From an uncultured Clostridia bacterium (GTDB lineage: Bacteria; Bacillota_A; Clostridia; Christensenellales; CAG-138): 7,666 nucleotides of DNA. Position 1 is the first letter of the stretch. Each line of letters starts with the position of its first letter. The notes beneath the pieces are model-generated. The model was not told where the DNA came from and did no database searches. It worked only from the letters and a program-made list of their open reading frames with translations. Below are positions 5,205 to 7,666 of this stretch, piece after piece. The position numbers and the translations under genes were made by a program. Location of the stretch: the NCBI GenBank assembly GCA_946623765.1, contig CAMORL010000077.1:1-7666 (forward strand), written 5' to 3'.

Positions 5205-6985
5205 AACAGCAGAACACCTCCGGAAAGACGATTCTCCGCATTCTGAAGGACACACGGCCCATTGCGGGCTGGCTTGTGCTCGGCGCGCTGATCAGCCTCG
5301 TATCCGTCGCACTGTCTTTGGTGACGCCGGAAATTCTGCGCGCGCTGTCCGACCGGCTCTATAACTACTGGGAGCCGGCGCATCTCGGGCAGCCCGCCGT
5401 GCTCGACAACGCTGCGTTCGGGCTTGAGTGCATTCTGCTTGCCGCGGCGTACGCGGGCAGCTCGCTTGCGGCGATCGGCGAAATGCTCATCATGAACAAC
5501 GTGGTATCCCGGCATTTCACCTGCGCGATCCGCATTCGCATGAGCGACAAGATCCGCCGGATCCCGGTGCGGTACGTCGATCAGACGCCGAACGGCGAGA
5601 TCATCTCGCATATGACCGACGACGTGTCCACAATGGGAAACACGATCCACGGCTTTTTGGAAACGCTGATCTCCGGCGTGCTGAAGCTCATCGGCATCAT
5701 CGTGCTGATCTTCCTCCTAAACCCGATCCTTGCCGCGGCGGTCATCGTTTTCGTTCCGCTTTCGCTGTTCCTGTCCGCAAAGATCGCGGGCAAGAGCGAA
5801 AAATACTTCGCGACCGTCCGCAAAAAGAACGGTGAGCTGTATGCGCTCACCGAGGAGACCTTCACCGGCTTCGATACGGTCAAAGCCTTCCACCTTGAGG
5901 GACGGCAGCGCGAACGGCAGGCGGCGCTTTGCGGGGACATGCGGGACGCGGCGCAGAAGGGCACGTTCCTTGCGTCCATCGTGCAGCCGGTCGTTGCGCT
6001 TTCCAATAACATCGCCTATATCGTGATCTGTATTCTCGGCGGTATTTTTGTTGCGAACAACCTGTTCGGCATGAGCGTCGGTACGATTATGGCGTTTGTA
6101 CTCTATGCGCGCATGTTCGCGGGACCGCTCGAAAGCATCGCGCAGGGCTTTTCCATGCTGCAGCAGACGATCGCATCCTCCGAGCGCGTCTACCGGATGC
6201 TCGACGAGCAGGAAATGACGGAATGCACGGAGGAGACCGCGCCGAAGGGCGAGGGCAACGTGCAGTTCGAGAACGTCGATTTCAGCTACAATCCCGAGCA
6301 GCCGCTCATCAAGGGGCTGACCATCAACGTCCGCGCCGGAGAAAAGGTCGCCATCGTCGGACCGACCGGCGGCGGCAAAACCACGATCGTCAACCTGCTG
6401 ATGCGCTTCTACGATGTCGACGGCGGGCGGATCCTGGTCGACGGCAAGGACATCATGAAGATGCCGCGAAACGCGCTCCGGAGCGTCTTTTCGATGGTTC
6501 TGCAGGATACGTGGCTGTTTTCCGGCACGATCTATGACAATATCGCCTACGGCAGGTCGGACGCAACGGAGGAAGAGGTACACGAAGCGGCAAAGCGCGC
6601 GCATATCGACCGTTTCATCCGTTCGCTGCCGAAGGGGTACGACACGGTCATCAACGAGGAGACGACAAACATCTCCGGCGGTCAGAAGCAGCTTCTGACG
6701 ATTGCCCGCGCGTACCTTGCCAACCGTCCGATCCTGATTCTCGACGAGGCGACGTCCAACGTCGATACCCGCACGGAGATTCTGATTCAGAGGACCATGG
6801 ACGATCTGATGCGCGACCGCACAAGCTTCGTCATCGCGCACCGGCTTTCCACCATCGTGGATGCCGACATCATCCTTGTTGTGAACCACGGTACGATCGT
6901 GGAGCAGGGAACGCACCGGGAACTGCTTGAAAAGAACGGCTTTTATGCGGAGATTTATAATTCGCAGTACGAGCTTTTGAACTGA
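5201..6985 (+). CDS. ABC exporter half-transporter, canonical ATPase subunit
   Basis: This is a 594-residue partner half-transporter. The N-terminal membrane domain has six predicted helices (first near 21-46, second near 74-98, then pairs about 160-205 and 270-320). The ATPase domain has Walker A GPTGGGKTT (387-395), Q-loop Q435, signature SGGQ (492-495), Walker B ILILDE with D515 and catalytic E516, D-loop SNVD, and switch H547 in IAHRLST. All catalytic residues are present, so this subunit supplies the Walker B glutamate and switch histidine of the working ATPase site, with the signature motif coming from its partner. The insert after the first helix (about 50-73) is slightly long. The start is firm: GGGAGGTGA (5186-5194) lies 6 nt upstream, and the ATG overlaps the previous stop as ATGA, coupling translation and favouring equal subunit amounts. 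The family resembles BmrD/LmrD/YheH multidrug exporters, but substrate and direction are inferred from family only. Confidence 0.93.
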   Translation: MKQQNTSGKTILRILKDTRPIAGWLVLGALISLVSVALSLVTPEILRALSDRLYNYWEPAHLGQPAVLDNAAFGLECILLAAAYAGSSLAAIGEMLIMNNVVSRHFTCAIRIRMSDKIRRIPVRYVDQTPNGEIISHMTDDVSTMGNTIHGFLETLISGVLKLIGIIVLIFLLNPILAAAVIVFVPLSLFLSAKIAGKSEKYFATVRKKNGELYALTEETFTGFDTVKAFHLEGRQRERQAALCGDMRDAAQKGTFLASIVQPVVALSNNIAYIVICILGGIFVANNLFGMSVGTIMAFVLYARMFAGPLESIAQGFSMLQQTIASSERVYRMLDEQEMTECTEETAPKGEGNVQFENVDFSYNPEQPLIKGLTINVRAGEKVAIVGPTGGGKTTIVNLLMRFYDVDGGRILVDGKDIMKMPRNALRSVFSMVLQDTWLFSGTIYDNIAYGRSDATEEEVHEAAKRAHIDRFIRSLPKGYDTVINEETTNISGGQKQLLTIARAYLANRPILILDEATSNVDTRTEILIQRTMDDLMRDRTSFVIAHRLSTIVDADIILVVNHGTIVEQGTHRELLEKNGFYAEIYNSQYELLN

Positions 6986-6996
6986 ACGGCATAAAG

Positions 6997-7028
6997 AACC
7001 GCCTCCGGACCGATCCGGAGGCGGTTTT
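6997..7028. terminator. Bidirectional terminator of the exporter operon and SRAP gene
   Basis: AACCGCCTCCGGA (6997-7009) pairs perfectly over 13 bp with TCCGGAGGCGGTT (7014-7026) around a CCGA loop. On the plus strand T7025-7028 form the T-run; on the minus strand the hairpin is followed by TTCTTTAT. It starts 11 bp after the exporter stop and lies just beyond the SRAP stop, so it can serve both convergent units. Confidence 0.85.
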
Positions 7029-7037
7029 GCTGTACGG

Positions 7038-7646
7038 TCACAGTCCCGGTTTTGCTTCGACGGGAACCGAAAGGTTATAGATGAACTCGTGAAAATCCGT
7101 GTCGGGGGAGAGCCATTCCTCTGCGCGGGAGAACGGCACAAGCACGGGCATGCGCGGATGGATCGCCTTGATGTGCGGTTCGGCGTCCTGCGTCAAAATC
7201 GAAAAGCAGGGAAGACGCCGCTTGTCCGACGTGCGAATATAGAGCCCGGCAAGATACAGCGGATCGCCGCTTTGCCCGGAAAACGCGTATCGCGCTTTTT
7301 TGTCCGTATCGGTCTTTTTCCATTCGAAGTAGCGAGAAGCCGGCACGAGACAGCGACGCTCGTCGATGCTGCTCACAAAGAGATCCTTTTCGGGCGCAGT
7401 CTCCATACGCGTATTGAAAACCAGCATGCCGCGCGTGGGATGCGAAAATCCCCACTGCATCGGAAACGCGCCGATTCTGCGGTTCAATGCGCTCGGTGCG
7501 ATCACGGGCGCAACGTCGGTCGGACGGATTTCGCCGAACGGCTTCATGCCCGCGCCGAGTTTGTCGGAAATGCGAAGCGCCTCCCGAATCAGCGCTTCAA
7601 GGTATTCGTCTTTGACCTCCTGAAAGATCTCATATCTGCCGCACAT
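7038..7646 (-). CDS. SRAP-domain (SOS response-associated peptidase / YedK-HMCES) protein
   Basis: This 202-residue protein fits the SRAP family, which covalently captures abasic sites in single-stranded DNA through its second residue, protecting replication forks. It starts MCGRY, so removal of Met exposes Cys2, the crosslinking residue. Other family blocks are QWGF (64-67), N78 and R80 in FNTRMET, E108 in CLVPASRYFEWKK, and H163 in IHPRMPVL. Compared with E. coli YedK (C2, N75, R77, E105, H160), every key residue downstream of Cys2 is shifted by exactly +3, indicating an intact active site. The ATG at 7646 is fixed by the required Met-Cys start and by GGAG at 7653-7656, 6 nt upstream. It runs convergent to the exporter operon and shares its terminator. 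Its promoter lies outside the window, so SOS (LexA) control cannot be judged. Confidence 0.95.
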   Translation of the reverse strand: MCGRYEIFQEVKDEYLEALIREALRISDKLGAGMKPFGEIRPTDVAPVIAPSALNRRIGAFPMQWGFSHPTRGMLVFNTRMETAPEKDLFVSSIDERRCLVPASRYFEWKKTDTDKKARYAFSGQSGDPLYLAGLYIRTSDKRRLPCFSILTQDAEPHIKAIHPRMPVLVPFSRAEEWLSPDTDFHEFIYNLSVPVEAKPGL

Positions 7647-7666
7647 ATGCTGCTCCGTTTCGTTTT

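Noticed and set aside
3255..5255. A 666-codon open frame antisense to the first exporter gene
   Set aside because: Its composition is rich in Arg, His and Gln with no recognisable domain, and it mirrors a clear exporter gene. Long antisense frames are expected here from GC-rich codon usage.
5717..7141. A 474-codon antisense open frame over the second exporter gene
   Set aside because: It runs through the terminator hairpin and into SRAP coding sequence and has no family motif; it is a codon-bias shadow.

Overview
The window is GC-rich (roughly 55-60 % by eye) bacterial chromosomal DNA. Tightly packed genes, strong GGAGG-type ribosome binding sites, intrinsic terminators with T-runs, a WYL regulator, a small Clostridia-type XRE regulator and a BmrC/BmrD-like paired ABC exporter suggest a GC-rich Bacillota of the class Clostridia, probably gut-associated or uncultured. 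This is inference from gene content and signals; there is no rRNA marker in the window. No mobile element, CRISPR array, tRNA or rRNA was found.

Layout. Bases 1-115 are the 3' tail of an upstream transcript, ending in an intrinsic terminator. A strong promoter (129-157) then drives a two-gene operon: a D-aminoacylase-type amidohydrolase (176-1765) and a WYL-domain regulator (1762-2739), joined by a 4-bp ATGA overlap. A bidirectional hairpin (2743-2770) ends this operon and also the convergent minus-strand XRE regulator (2786-3145). Next is a 328-bp divergent intergenic region rich in regulatory signals (3146-3473). It holds the XRE promoter, a second good promoter with a perfect palindrome in its spacer, a Fur/PerR-like 7-1-7 palindrome, two more inverted repeats, a possible 34-codon Cys-rich ORF, and a TATAAT box exactly 7 nt before the next start codon. 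Two overlapping genes encode a heterodimeric ABC exporter with one degenerate and one canonical ATPase half (3474-5204, 5201-6985). A 13-bp bidirectional terminator hairpin (6997-7028) separates them from a convergent SRAP/YedK-type DNA-damage protein (7038-7646, minus strand).

How the parts may work together. The amidohydrolase and WYL protein look like an enzyme and regulator made from one message. The XRE protein is divergent from the exporter and may control itself, the exporter, or both. The SRAP gene is a separate housekeeping genome-maintenance gene. The protein families are all known. The least ordinary part is the exporter control region: it combines several clean palindromes with an apparently leaderless exporter start. 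In addition, the three promoters I could match directly to protein starts all predict very short 5' leaders (0-15 nt).
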